From an uncultured Eubacteriales bacterium (GTDB lineage: Bacteria > Bacillota > Clostridia > Christensenellales > Aristaeellaceae), in assembly GCA_902795275.1 (NCBI GenBank), contig CADBKQ010000026.1, positions 1 through 64,000 of the forward strand: a DNA stretch of 64,000 nt, read 5' to 3'. Position 1 is the stretch's first letter. Each line of letters starts with the position of its first letter. The notes beneath the pieces are model-generated. The model had not been told where the DNA came from and did no database searches. It saw nothing but the letters and a program-made list of their open reading frames with translations. The position numbers and the translations under genes were made by a program. Below are positions 1-8,393 of this stretch, piece after piece.

Positions 1-93
1 CCACCTGTTCCCATACCGAACACAGAAGTTAAGCCCTTCAGCGCCGATGGTACTTGGCTGGACACGGCCCGGAAGAGTAGGTCGCCGCCGGAT
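1..93 (+). rRNA. rrf: 5S ribosomal RNA, 3' part
   Basis: The opening bases contain the conserved 5S core (CCCATACCGAACACAGAAG, then GTTAAGC) and the 3' domain ending GAGTAGGTCGCCGCC. The first two dozen or so bases of the gene lie outside the window. The 3' end is estimated, not exact. An intrinsic terminator follows directly, so this is probably the last gene of an rRNA operon. Confidence 0.95.
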
Positions 94-100
94 TCCAATA

Positions 101-128
101 GAAGCTGTTCGAGAGAACGGCTTCTTTT
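101..128 (+). terminator. Intrinsic terminator of the rRNA operon
   Basis: A 10-bp stem, GAAGCTGTTC paired with GAACGGCTTC (one G-T pair), closes a GAGA loop and is followed by TTTT. It lies a few bases after the 5S rRNA. Confidence 0.85.
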
Positions 129-158
129 CATTATTTGATCAAGAAAGGGAAAGAAAAA

Positions 159-1106
159 ATGAATTATGATTTTCGGGTTATTTCAGAATGGGACACGACA
201 TTAATGTTTATGACAGTATTTGCATCAGACCCATGTTTTCTTTCTATCTTTCTTTCCAAAACAAGCGATGCTTCAAAAAAATATTTGATCGAAACTGTTT
301 ACCGTTCCAAAATAGAAACAGGTTTAGGAGAGACAGACCTGCAAGTCAATTATACAGTAGATGGAAAGGTACACGCGCTTATCATTGAAAACAAAATTGA
401 CGCCCAGGAAACGATAAGACAGTATGAGCGGTATGTACAACGCGCAGAAAAAGGAAAAGAACGCGGAGATTACAGTGATTATTTCATTTTCATGCTCAGT
501 CCGCAGAAATACAGGGAACTGAATAACGAAGCAAAGAAGTATGATAATTTTGTCAGTTATGAAGAATGTCAGAGTTATTTCTTGAAGAAAGATGATTTGT
601 TGAGTCGGTTCTGTTATCAACAGTTAGAGCTTGCTTTTGTATCAACCAAAATAAAAAATGAAACAAAAGTAAATCGTGTTGCAGTTGATTCCCTGAGAAA
701 ATATGAAGAATACCTGAAAAAGAATTATCCGAAGCTGCAATTGGGGAACGACACAAAGAGCGGTAAAGTGAATGGATGGTGGGTAAAGATAAATGTTCCG
801 CTGCGAGGCGCGGTGATTTATCATAAAACAGATTTGGGTGTCGTTGATCTTTCGATTGCGAACGGAGCAGAAAAGCTGAGTCGTTTTCTTTCAGTTGAAA
901 AATGGCTTCATGAAAGCGGCTATGAAAAAATCATTGTTGTACAAACTCAAAAATCAGCCACATTCCGAATCAATGTTCCAGAAATACATATGTGGGAACC
1001 ATACGAATCATGGAACCTTGCAGATTTCAAAGAATGCCTTGACGCGGAAATGGAGCTATCAGAAATAGCGGATATGTTCAGTGCAATTCGAGATATGTTT
1101 GAATAA
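159..1106 (+). CDS. PD-(D/E)XK nuclease superfamily protein
   Basis: About 315 residues. A nuclease-type core is visible: GETD at residues 57-60 and IIENK at 75-79 fit the D...ExK metal-binding pattern of the PD-(D/E)XK superfamily, closest in feel to the PDDEXK_4 group. The ATG at 159 is preferred over an in-frame TTG at 135 because AAAGGGA sits about 8 bases upstream of it. It begins shortly after the rRNA terminator with no clear promoter of its own. The gene and its GNAT neighbour are visibly AT-rich compared with the rest of the window, which suggests acquisition by transfer. The biological role is unknown; no methylase or other restriction component is adjacent. The nuclease fold is inferred from the motif alone. 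Confidence 0.7.
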   Translation: MNYDFRVISEWDTTLMFMTVFASDPCFLSIFLSKTSDASKKYLIETVYRSKIETGLGETDLQVNYTVDGKVHALIIENKIDAQETIRQYERYVQRAEKGKERGDYSDYFIFMLSPQKYRELNNEAKKYDNFVSYEECQSYFLKKDDLLSRFCYQQLELAFVSTKIKNETKVNRVAVDSLRKYEEYLKKNYPKLQLGNDTKSGKVNGWWVKINVPLRGAVIYHKTDLGVVDLSIANGAEKLSRFLSVEKWLHESGYEKIIVVQTQKSATFRINVPEIHMWEPYESWNLADFKECLDAEMELSEIADMFSAIRDMFE

Positions 1107-1117
1107 GAGGTGAAAAT

Positions 1118-1540
1118 ATGCTTACGATAATTGACAGAGAAATCAAAGAAGATGAACGTAAAAATATTTTAATTGATATAGAATTAATCCTCTTGAAAGC
1201 TGGAGTTCCTGACAACGGTTTTAAGCGTTATTCTCTTGCAGCTGATGAGGACAGACGGATTGTTGGCTTCATTTCGGGACTAAGAGACCATAAATGGTTG
1301 TTTCTTACGGATATATGGGTAAAAGAAACTCATCGACGTCAAGGAATTGGGTCACAATTGCTAAAAAGTATTGAAGATAAAATAAAAGCAGATGGACTTG
1401 AACATATCTATCTCTGGACTTATGGGCCTGACAATCAAAAATTTTATGAAAAGAATGGGTATTATCAGTTTGCTGTATTTGAAGATTTTTATGAAGTTAA
1501 AGGTTATCATCAAATTGGATATCGGAAGGAATTATATTGA
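1118..1540 (+). CDS. GNAT family N-acetyltransferase
   Basis: 140 residues. The acetyl-CoA binding motif A is clear (RRQGIG at residues 73-78, after the beta-strand LTDIWV), followed by the C-terminal NQKFYEKNGY segment typical of Gcn5-related acetyltransferases. The substrate is not predictable. It starts 11 bases after the PD-(D/E)XK gene with GAGGTG as ribosome-binding site, so the two are probably co-transcribed. It shares the AT-rich composition of that gene. Confidence 0.85.
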   Translation: MLTIIDREIKEDERKNILIDIELILLKAGVPDNGFKRYSLAADEDRRIVGFISGLRDHKWLFLTDIWVKETHRRQGIGSQLLKSIEDKIKADGLEHIYLWTYGPDNQKFYEKNGYYQFAVFEDFYEVKGYHQIGYRKELY

Positions 1541-1585
1541 TCCCCTACTTATTTATGAATTGGTGTATTTAATCTAACGCAATCT

Positions 1586-1706
1586 GTCATTCTGAACCGC
1601 GCCTTATAGGATAGGCGCATGCGAAGAATCTCCTTCACAAAACAGTGGCAAGGGAACGAAGGAGATCCTTCACGACGGCCTCCTTCGTCGGCCTGCTCAG
1701 GATGAC
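1586..1706. repeat. Intergenic inverted-repeat element
   Basis: The ends are near-perfect 10-bp inverted repeats (GTCATTCTGA and TCAGGATGAC). Inside are further complementary blocks such as GAATCTCCTTC against GAAGGAGATCC. It lies in the 373-base gap between the GNAT gene and the NifU-like gene. It resembles the small palindromic intergenic repeats common in bacterial genomes. No second copy is visible in this window. Confidence 0.5.
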
Positions 1707-1833
1707 AACCGAGAGTTGACTTGTTAAGCGAACCCTGATTATCCATTGCTGTAAAAGGTGACTGGAAAATGACCAAAGAAGAATGATTCCGTTGGAATCA
1801 ACAAGAATAATTACGCAAGAAATAAGAAAACAG

Positions 1834-1863
1834 TTGCATTGGGGCCATCCGGCGTGATATACT
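1834..1863 (+). promoter_or_regulatory. Candidate sigma-70-type promoter for the NifU-like/GGGtGRT pair
   Basis: TTGCAT (1834-1839) and TATACT (1858-1863) are separated by 18 bases, about 50 bases upstream of the start codon at 1914. Confidence 0.5.
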
Positions 1864-1913
1864 AAGACGGTTGGTTCAGTAATATTTTATCCGAACAGGA
1901 GGAACAGTGTCAC

Positions 1914-2615
1914 ATGCAATACACCAAGGAAGTTGAAGACATGGTTTGTGTCGCCAAAGGCCCGAACCATGGTCCCGCTCCGATTCCTGAAGAAGGAAAA
2001 TGGATTCAGGCCAAGGAGATCAAGGACATCTCCGGTTACACCCACGGCATCGGCTGGTGCGCTCCCCAGCAGGGCGCGTGCAAACTGAGCCTGAACGTGA
2101 AGAACGGCGTCATCGAAGAAGCGCTGGTGGAAACCATCGGCTGCTCCGGCATGACCCACTCCGCCGCCATGGCCAGCGAGATCCTGCCCGGCAAGACCAT
2201 CCTGGAAGCGCTGAACACCGACCTGGTGTGCGACGCCATCAACACCGCCATGCGCGAACTGTTCCTGCAGATCGTGTACGGCCGCACCCAGTCCGCCTTC
2301 TCTGACGACGGCCTGCGCATCGGCGCCGGTCTGGAAGACCTGGGCAAGGGCCTGCGCTCCATGGTGGGCACCATGTACGGCACCCGCGCCAAGGGCACCC
2401 GTTACCTGGAAATGACCGAAGGCTACGTGGTCAAGATCGCCCTGGACAAGGACGACCAGGTGTGCGGCTACCAGTTCCTGAGCCTGGGCAAGATGATGGA
2501 CGCCATCAAGAAGGGCATGAGCCCCAACGAAGCGTACGAAAAGAACCTGGGTACCTATGGCCGGTTCAAGGCAGAAGACGGCGCGGTCAAGTGGATCGAC
2601 CCGCGCAAAGAATAA
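1914..2615 (+). CDS. NifU/IscU-like Fe-S scaffold partner of GGGtGRT protein
   Basis: 233 residues. The central part resembles the NifU/IscU scaffold: cysteines at about 49, 56 and 77, and the signature GCSGMTHSAAMASEILPGKT from residue 76 matches the GC...S...GKT pattern of that fold. AGGAGG lies 12 bases before the ATG. It is followed 15 bases later by the GGGtGRT gene, a pairing seen in anaerobic bacteria. The scaffold role is an inference from similarity; the exact clients are not known. The N-terminal part (residues 1-45) and the C-terminal tail are longer than in classical IscU. Confidence 0.75.
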   Translation: MQYTKEVEDMVCVAKGPNHGPAPIPEEGKWIQAKEIKDISGYTHGIGWCAPQQGACKLSLNVKNGVIEEALVETIGCSGMTHSAAMASEILPGKTILEALNTDLVCDAINTAMRELFLQIVYGRTQSAFSDDGLRIGAGLEDLGKGLRSMVGTMYGTRAKGTRYLEMTEGYVVKIALDKDDQVCGYQFLSLGKMMDAIKKGMSPNEAYEKNLGTYGRFKAEDGAVKWIDPRKE

Positions 2616-2630
2616 GAGGAGGCGCAGCAA

Positions 2631-3527
2631 ATGGCTTTGTTTGAAAACTATGAAGGACGTATGCCGCAGCTGCAGCCCGTCCTGGATAAATACGGCTTCA
2701 AGAACTTTGACGAAGTCAAGGCTTTCACCAACGGCAAGGGCGTGGACGCTTATTCCATCGTGGAAAGCACCCAGCCCATCTGCTTCGAGAACGTGAAGTG
2801 GGCCTATGAACTGGGCGCTGCCATCGCCATGAAGGAAGGCGCGAAGAACGCCGCCGAGGCCGCCAAGTGGATCGGCACCGCGCTGCAGGCCTTCTGCATC
2901 CCCGGCTCCGTCGCCGACCAGCGCCAGGTGGGCATCGGCCACGGCAACCTGGGCGCCATGCTGCTGGACGAGGAAACCGAATGCTTCGCTTTCCTGGCCG
3001 GCCATGAATCCTTCGCCGCCGCCGAGGGCGCCATCAAGATCGCCCTGAACGCCAACAAGGTGCGCACCAAGCCCCTGCGCGTCATCCTGAACGGCCTGGG
3101 CAAGGACGCCGTCGTCAGCAAGACCGCTTACTCCGACGGCCCCCGGGCGAAGGTGAACTGCTACGGCGCGGACGACGTGCGCGAAGGCGTGGCCATCATG
3201 TGGCACGAGGGCGCGGACATCTCCATCACCGGCAACTCCACCAACCCCACCCGCTTCCAGCATCCCGTGGCAGGCACCTATAAGAAGGAACGCTGGGAAG
3301 CCGGCAAGAAGTACTTCTCCGTGGCTTCCGGCGGCGGCACCGGCCGCACCCTGCATCCCGACAACATGGCCACCATGGGCCGCATGCACTCCGACGCGCA
3401 GTTCGCCGGTTCTTCCTCCGTGCCCGCCCACGTGGAAATGATGGGCTTCCTGGGCGCAGGCAACAACCCCATGGTCGGCATGACCGTGGCTGTGGCTGTG
3501 GCTGTGCAGCAGGCGATGAGCAAGTAA
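2631..3527 (+). CDS. GGGtGRT family protein
   Basis: 298 residues carrying the diagnostic motif GGGTGRT at residues 234-240, followed by LHPDN. This names the family (Pfam GGGtGRT); its biochemical function is not established to my knowledge. Other conserved-looking features are GIGHGNLGAMLLD near residue 101 and MWHEGADISITGNSTNPTRF near 190. There is no signal peptide or membrane segment, so it is probably cytosolic. AGGAGG is 11 bases upstream of the ATG. It is the second gene of a two-gene operon with the NifU-like scaffold and ends at a strong terminator, so a role connected to Fe-S metabolism is inferred from context only. Confidence 0.85.
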   Translation: MALFENYEGRMPQLQPVLDKYGFKNFDEVKAFTNGKGVDAYSIVESTQPICFENVKWAYELGAAIAMKEGAKNAAEAAKWIGTALQAFCIPGSVADQRQVGIGHGNLGAMLLDEETECFAFLAGHESFAAAEGAIKIALNANKVRTKPLRVILNGLGKDAVVSKTAYSDGPRAKVNCYGADDVREGVAIMWHEGADISITGNSTNPTRFQHPVAGTYKKERWEAGKKYFSVASGGGTGRTLHPDNMATMGRMHSDAQFAGSSSVPAHVEMMGFLGAGNNPMVGMTVAVAVAVQQAMSK

Positions 3528-3539
3528 TCCTGTCAATCA

Positions 3540-3577
3540 AACAAGGCTCCCGAGGGCGACTTCGGGGGCCTTTGTTT
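3540..3577 (+). terminator. Intrinsic terminator after GGGtGRT gene
   Basis: AACAAGGCTCCCGAG pairs with TTCGGGGGCCTTTGTT around a short loop, with a T-rich 3' arm, 13 bases after the stop codon. Confidence 0.8.
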
Positions 3578-3638
3578 CAACAGATTTCTTTTGTATCAAA
3601 GTATCTGTTCAGTCGCCTTTGCTGCTTGGATAATCACG

Positions 3639-3739
3639 AGTTCTAAGTTCTAAGTTCCAAGTTCTAAGCTAAATCATTCTATATCCAATGCAATTTGTGC
3701 CAAGTATGACAAAAGGCTTAGAACTAAGAACTTAGAACT
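3639..3739. repeat. Heptad-arm hairpin element H1 (AGTTCTA class)
   Basis: The left arm (3639-3669) is four tandem 7-bp units AGTTCTA, AGTTCTA, AGTTCCA, AGTTCTA plus AGC. The right arm (3716-3739) is the inverted copy with three units. The loop is 46 bases. This is the only one of nine such elements that lies behind a terminator, 112 bases after a stop codon. Confidence 0.85.
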
Positions 3740-3835
3740 ATTCAAGGGCGAAAGAATAGTTGCTTATTAAACAAGGAAAACAGCCAATCAATGTCGAATG
3801 AGGATTGTGAACAACGCGGTTGCGGAGGAAGAGAC

Positions 3836-5299
3836 ATGCGAAACAAGCAGAAAAAAACGGCGCGCCCAGGCAGGCAAAAGATCAGGATTCATGAAGTCAC
3901 GGCCGAAAACGACATGCGCTACCGGGGACCGCTTTCATTTCAGCATTTCATGGCCTTGGGCTGGGCGTGCATTGTGCTGGCCCAGGTGGTTGTCATTCTC
4001 AAGCTGGGCGGGCGGTTTGACCAGAGTATCGCGGAGGGCACGGCGAAGTTTCTGCCCACGCTGGATAGCATCGCTGATTTTTCCCTGCCGTTTCTGCTGA
4101 TTGCCACCTTCGCGCAGATCCTGGACACCAGCAACGGCTACCGAAAACAGCTGATCAAAAACCTTGGCGCTACGGCCGCGATCTGCGGGCTGTATTATCT
4201 TTTCTTTTACCGTTACCTGATCGGCGGATTGGAAGCGCTCATTACCGATCCCAGCCAGGCGATGCCCACCATCCAGTCCGCGCTGGATCAGGCGGTGCCG
4301 TACGGCTTTCTGTGCTTCAACCTCTTTGTCGACCTTCTCCTGTGCACGCTTGTGATGCTGTTCCTGAACTACAAACCAAAGCACATCTTCAAAGGAAAAT
4401 CCGTTGTGATCTTCCGGCTGCTGACGCTGCTGCCCATCGGATACGAAGTCGGCTGCATGGCGATGAAGATTCAGTCGGCAAGAGGCATGATCGAGATTCC
4501 CGCCTGGGCGTACCCGCTCCTTCCGGTGAAACCGCCGATGACCTTTGTGCTGTTCATCGTGCTGGCGGTGTACGTGAAAACAAGGGAGCTCCGCTTCCGC
4601 CGCCACGGAAAGACCCACGAGGAATATAAAGCCTTCCTCAAAACGAACAGGAATTCCTGGAACTTTTCGGTATTCTTGGCGATCATGATGGTGATCGTCA
4701 GCATCCTGGATTTAGGCGTGGTTCTTGGTTTCTCTCTCAACGAAGGGGTGCATTATGTGCTGGAAAAAGAAATGGAATCCGCCGCAGTCACGGAAAAAGT
4801 GGAAACGGACGCTCGGCCTGAAACGATAAACGATGAAACAGGCAAAGCCGCCCTGATCGAATCGGCCCAGGAGGATCCCAGGGAGCCCGCCGCAGTCACG
4901 GAAAAAGTGGAAACGGACGCTCGGCCTGAAACGATAAACGATGAAACAGGCGAAGCCGCCCTGACCAAAACAGACCAGGATGATCCGTATGAGCAAGAAA
5001 TGGTTTCGGCGGTTGAAAAGGGCGCTTACATCTCGATTGCCGTGGGCTTTGGCGGCTCGATCGGTCTGGCTTTCCTGGCCCCGTTTGTGCTGTTGTTCTC
5101 GTATACCAGAAAGCCGAAGAATGAACTGATCAGCATGCTGATTCCCGCCGCGGGGTGCGTCCTGATCGTTGCGCTTTACCTGGAGGCGTTTCACCAGGCC
5201 CTGTTTTTCCTGCCGATCCCAAAGATTGATCTGGCGAAAATCAGGGAGTATGCGGAAATCATCCTGTTCATGATGAGTGAACAGGGAATCATCCTATGA
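3836..5299 (+). CDS. Polytopic membrane protein, function unknown
   Basis: 487 residues with about nine hydrophobic segments, for example FMALGWACIVLAQVVVIL near the N-terminus and YISIAVGFGGSIGLAFLAPF near the C-terminus. The N-terminus is basic. I do not recognise the family. Start 3836 is preferred over ATG 3791 because GGAGGAA lies 5 bases upstream of it. A hydrophilic acidic insert between the last membrane segments contains two nearly identical 76-base copies (4781-4856 and 4889-4964, period 108 bases), a recent in-frame duplication. A K+-channel-like gene follows 63 bases downstream and may share its transcript. Confidence 0.7.
   Translation: MRNKQKKTARPGRQKIRIHEVTAENDMRYRGPLSFQHFMALGWACIVLAQVVVILKLGGRFDQSIAEGTAKFLPTLDSIADFSLPFLLIATFAQILDTSNGYRKQLIKNLGATAAICGLYYLFFYRYLIGGLEALITDPSQAMPTIQSALDQAVPYGFLCFNLFVDLLLCTLVMLFLNYKPKHIFKGKSVVIFRLLTLLPIGYEVGCMAMKIQSARGMIEIPAWAYPLLPVKPPMTFVLFIVLAVYVKTRELRFRRHGKTHEEYKAFLKTNRNSWNFSVFLAIMMVIVSILDLGVVLGFSLNEGVHYVLEKEMESAAVTEKVETDARPETINDETGKAALIESAQEDPREPAAVTEKVETDARPETINDETGEAALTKTDQDDPYEQEMVSAVEKGAYISIAVGFGGSIGLAFLAPFVLLFSYTRKPKNELISMLIPAAGCVLIVALYLEAFHQALFFLPIPKIDLAKIREYAEIILFMMSEQGIIL
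4781..4964 (+). repeat. In-frame tandem duplication within membrane protein
   Basis: Bases 4781-4856 and 4889-4964 are almost identical, with one visible A/G difference, and encode AAVTEKVETDARPETINDET twice at a 36-residue period. The near identity at the DNA level points to a recent duplication or slippage event. Confidence 0.9.
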
Positions 5300-5362
5300 T
5301 GGCCTTCAAGCTGAGACAGTCTAAGACGCTCGGAATACAGACACACAGGAGGCGGAAAACTC

Positions 5363-6319
5363 ATGGACACGTCCGCGGCAAAGCATAAAAGAAAAACGAG
5401 CCTGCACATGATAGATAGTATTCTCTCGGGCTTCATCGTTTTATACGCGACCTACCTGATTCAGAACTTCACAGAGAATAAAGGATTCCTGGTCGTCCTG
5501 TTTCTGCTGATGGCGGCGGAAAACGCCATTCGTCTGAACGAAGGAAAACGCACAAAGACGCAGCGGTTTTGCGTGATGGCTTTCTACCTGGTCGGGGCGG
5601 CGCTGATCCTGATCATCGATCCGTTCCATTCAAGCCTGCTGGCCGCGGCTGGTGTTGAGCTGACCGTGATTCTGTTTAACCGGGTCATGGCGATGATCAA
5701 AAAGCCGAAGCCCCGCATCATCCTGCTCAACGTGGTCTGCATCCTGATCGTGATCGTCGTCGGACTCTTTTGTGTCGCCGGGGATCAAGTGCTGAGCAAA
5801 ACTGTCCAGATGGAGGAGGCGGAGATACAAGCGAATCCCGGCTATACAGAAATCTCTGAACACATCGAAGAATTGGAAGCCCTGGACGAGTCCATGGCGG
5901 GAAACGTGGTGGACGCAATCCTGTATATTTTCCTGATGCTGCTGATCCTGATGCTGCTGATCCTGCATGTGGTCGGCATATCCATATCGCAGATGAAGCT
6001 GAATATCCTGTTGAATATCATCCGGGAAACCTATGTGATGGAGATACTGCTTGGGCTGCTGCTGATGATTATTGCGTGCTCCAGTATCATGTCAACACTG
6101 GAACCAAACATGGAAAACTATGGCGACGCGCTGTGGTACTGCTTCGCGCTGGTGACCACCATTGGCTTCGGCGATATTTCCGCCACCACCCTGGTGGGCA
6201 GGGTTCTTTCCGTTTTCCTGGGGATTTACGGCATCGTCGTGGTGGCGATTATCACGTCCGTCATTGTGAACTTCTATGGCGAAATGAAAAGGAATCATGC
6301 GGACGATCAGACCGAATGA
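5363..6319 (+). CDS. Potassium-channel-like membrane protein
   Basis: 318 residues with several hydrophobic segments. The C-terminal pore module has the selectivity-filter sequence TTIGFGD at residues 265-271 followed by a final inner helix (SVFLGIYGIVVVAIITSVIV), as in two-helix ion-channel domains. It ends shortly after the inner helix, so there is no RCK/TrkA domain. The N-terminal part has several extra membrane spans and an acidic extracytoplasmic stretch (EEAEIQANPGYTEISEHIEE). AGGAGG precedes the ATG. It follows the unknown membrane protein on the same strand. Ion selectivity is inferred from the filter only. Confidence 0.8.
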   Translation: MDTSAAKHKRKTSLHMIDSILSGFIVLYATYLIQNFTENKGFLVVLFLLMAAENAIRLNEGKRTKTQRFCVMAFYLVGAALILIIDPFHSSLLAAAGVELTVILFNRVMAMIKKPKPRIILLNVVCILIVIVVGLFCVAGDQVLSKTVQMEEAEIQANPGYTEISEHIEELEALDESMAGNVVDAILYIFLMLLILMLLILHVVGISISQMKLNILLNIIRETYVMEILLGLLLMIIACSSIMSTLEPNMENYGDALWYCFALVTTIGFGDISATTLVGRVLSVFLGIYGIVVVAIITSVIVNFYGEMKRNHADDQTE

Positions 6320-6367
6320 CGGTCCCCGGACATATAACACTATTCACAGACATGTTGTAAAGGATAA

Positions 6368-6397
6368 ATATGCAAGAAGAAAATATGCAAGAAGAAA
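6368..6397 (+). repeat. 15-bp direct repeat at edge of copy A
   Basis: ATATGCAAGAAGAAA occurs twice in tandem just outside and into the left end of hairpin element A. It could be a slippage product or a trace of insertion; I cannot tell which. Confidence 0.55.
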
Positions 6398-6800
6398 CGG
6401 CGGGGCGTTGCCCCGCACCCCACCAGGGTACTGAGTACCCTGGACCCGCAGTAGCGGATACAGCATGATGGAGAATACAATCTTGGTTCCCGCTGATTCT
6501 TGGAGGAACGCGGAAGTCAGGCTTGGTGCCGTTGTGCTTCTGGCCCGGCGGCGAAGCCGCCAACCCGGATGCTTCGCATCCGGGGAAAGCCGGGAAAATC
6601 TCAGGGGGAAAGTTCACTTTCCCCTGGGGATTTCCCAGGCTTTCTTGGGCCAGAAGCCCTCAAACTTTCATAAACCCCAGCGCGGCAGGCGGAGGCTGCT
6701 GGTTTCTTCCAACGGCGTCATTTCGCCAGATGCGGGTCCAGGGGGATCATCCCCCTGGTGGGGTCTGGGGTGAAACCCCAGCGGTTCCTTTTGTTTGATT
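6389..6800 (+). repeat. Tri-loop hairpin element, copy A
   Basis: A 0.41-kb element filling most of the gap between the channel gene and the next gene. Hairpins in order include GCGGGGC/GCCCCGC, CCAGGGTAC-TGA-GTACCCTGG, GGCGGC-GAA-GCCGCC, CCGGATGC-TTC-GCATCCGG, a CAGGGGGAAAG stem, CCAGGGGGA-TCA-TCCCCCTGG and CTGGGGT-GAA-ACCCCAG. A longer-range pair, GCTTCTGGCCC and GGGCCAGAAGC, brackets the middle part. The outer ends carry weak inverted repeats (AAGAAGAAACGG, and AAACAAAAGGAACCG on the other strand). Copies occur at 26215, 35705 (reverse) and a solo end at 60715. Open frames inside it are spurious. Confidence 0.9.
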
Positions 6801-6874
6801 TTCACCCTTAACAAGAAAGCTGTAAATTATTTGGACAGAGAATGGTATTATAAAAAACCTGGAGGCGAAGAAGC

Positions 6875-7096
6875 GTGGCTGTATTCACATCCTCTGCGCT
6901 GGCGCTGCGCAGGAAGCTCATCCTGCAGGCGCTCATGGAAGCGGGCGCTGTCGGGCCGGAGTCGGCAAAGGCCCTGTCTGAAACGAATTTGGTCAACCCG
7001 GATGATTTTCAGGAGTACACGACGCAGCTGGCGAATCTGGGGGTGATCCATCGGACGCCCGATGGAAAATTTTATGTGGACGGCGAAGGCGGCTGA
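6875..7096 (+). CDS. Small hypothetical protein (73 aa), winged-helix-like
   Basis: 73 residues from a GTG start with GGAGGCG 7 bases upstream. The sequence has short helices and ends TTQLANLGVIHRTPDGKFYVDG, which reads like the last helix and wing of a small winged-helix DNA-binding fold; this is only a resemblance. The following C_GCAxxG_C_C gene starts 17 bases after it, so they probably form an operon. I do not recognise a named family. Confidence 0.6.
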   Translation: MAVFTSSALALRRKLILQALMEAGAVGPESAKALSETNLVNPDDFQEYTTQLANLGVIHRTPDGKFYVDGEGG

Positions 7097-7112
7097 CATC
7101 ATGGAGGCTCCG

Positions 7113-7568
7113 ATGAATCACGAAGAAGAAGCGAAACGGCTGTTCATGCAGGGCTACAACTGCGCCCAGGCGGTGTTCTGCGCGTTCTGCGACGAAACCG
7201 GGCTGGACATTGACACCGCGGCGCGGATGGCCTCGTCCTTCGGTGGCGGCATGGGACGGCTGCGGGAGGTGTGCGGCACGGTCAGCGGCGCGCTGCTGGC
7301 GCTGGGCATCCTGCGGGGATACGATGATCCCGCCGATCCCCAGGCGAAGGTGGCGCACTACAAGCTGGTGCAGGAATACGCCCGGCGGTTCCGGGAAAAG
7401 AATGGAACGATCGTCTGCCGGGAGCTGCTCAAGGATGTGCCTGTCACCCCCGGCGGCGTTCCAGAACCTCGCACGCCGGAGTTTTACGCCCGACGTCCTT
7501 GCCTGCGGCTGGCGGGGGAAGCGGCGGCAATCCTGGATGAATTGCTGGCGGAAACACGTACAAAATAA
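7113..7568 (+). CDS. C_GCAxxG_C_C family protein
   Basis: 151 residues. The family pattern is visible: GYNCAQAVFCAFC (cysteines at 17, 23 and 26), then SSFGGGMGRLREVCGTVSGALLALG (cysteine 54), and a later cysteine in IVCREL. Such proteins are probably redox or metal proteins of anaerobes, often linked to electron transfer, but no activity is established. The start is placed at MNHEEE because GGAGG lies 5 bases before it; an ATG 12 bases earlier is also in frame. It lies between the 73-residue protein and a metallo-hydrolase. Confidence 0.8.
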   Translation: MNHEEEAKRLFMQGYNCAQAVFCAFCDETGLDIDTAARMASSFGGGMGRLREVCGTVSGALLALGILRGYDDPADPQAKVAHYKLVQEYARRFREKNGTIVCRELLKDVPVTPGGVPEPRTPEFYARRPCLRLAGEAAAILDELLAETRTK

Positions 7569-7607
7569 ACGCGCGGGATACGCAGCGGCAAAACGGGAGG
7601 AAGCAGC

Positions 7608-8393
7608 ATGGAAAAGGAACTGTTTGTAAAAGAAGTACGGCCCGGAATTTATCTGATGGACGAGGCGCATGAAGCGACGGGCTATCTGGTGGTCGGGAAG
7701 GAACGCGCCTGCGTGATCGACACCATGAACGGCTATAACGACGTGTGCCAGGCCGTGCGGAAAATCACCGACAAGCCCGTGACCGTGGTCAACACCCACG
7801 GCCATCCCGACCACATCTTCGGCAATGTGTATTTTCAGGAAGCGTACCTGCACCCCGCGGACAGACCGCTGGCGGAGGAGTTCATCAAGGAACCGGAGTT
7901 CGTGGAAGCGTGCAAGCAATACGGCCTGTCCATGCCGCCCTTCCGGGATATTCTGCCCGGCGACGTGATCGACCTGGGCGGCCGGACGCTGGAGGTGTTC
8001 GCGCTGCCCGGCCATACCCCCGGCGGCATCCTGCTGCTGCTGCGGGAGGACAGGATTCTCTTTACCGGCGACAGCGTGAATCATCATCTGTGGATGCAGC
8101 TGGACGGCTGCCTGCCGCTGCGCGCGTTCGTGAAGGAACTGGACAAAGTGATGTTCCTGGAGGACCGGGCGGATGTTATTCTCCACGGCCACGCCCGGGA
8201 CGTGGACGACATTTCCCTGCTGCGCTGCATGCGGAACGGCATTGCGGAAATCTGCGAGGGAAAAACAGCGGACGACCAGCCCTACCGCTGGTTCGGCGGC
8301 GAGGATTCGCAGCACGCTTACCGCTGTCTCCCGGACAGGCATTATCAGCAGGACGACCACGTGATCTGCTACCGGAAGGACAATATCGGATGA
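7608..8393 (+). CDS. MBL-fold metallo-hydrolase
   Basis: 261 residues with the metallo-beta-lactamase-fold signature HGHPDH at residues 64-69, a further metal ligand in LPGHTPGG, the bridging aspartate in FTGDSV and the last histidine in ILHGHARD. The closest type is the glyoxalase-II-like general hydrolase group; the substrate is unknown. GGAGG is found 9 bases before the ATG. Its stop codon overlaps the start of the downstream kinase (ATGA), indicating translational coupling. Confidence 0.88.
   Translation: MEKELFVKEVRPGIYLMDEAHEATGYLVVGKERACVIDTMNGYNDVCQAVRKITDKPVTVVNTHGHPDHIFGNVYFQEAYLHPADRPLAEEFIKEPEFVEACKQYGLSMPPFRDILPGDVIDLGGRTLEVFALPGHTPGGILLLLREDRILFTGDSVNHHLWMQLDGCLPLRAFVKELDKVMFLEDRADVILHGHARDVDDISLLRCMRNGIAEICEGKTADDQPYRWFGGEDSQHAYRCLPDRHYQQDDHVICYRKDNIG

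Noticed and set aside
159..1106. A complete restriction-modification system
   Set aside because: Only a nuclease-like motif is present; no methyltransferase or specificity gene is adjacent.
1887..3536. A 549-residue open frame on the minus strand across the NifU-like/GGGtGRT genes
   Set aside because: It is a His/Gly/Ala-rich shadow caused by GC-rich codon usage on the plus strand; both plus-strand genes match known families.
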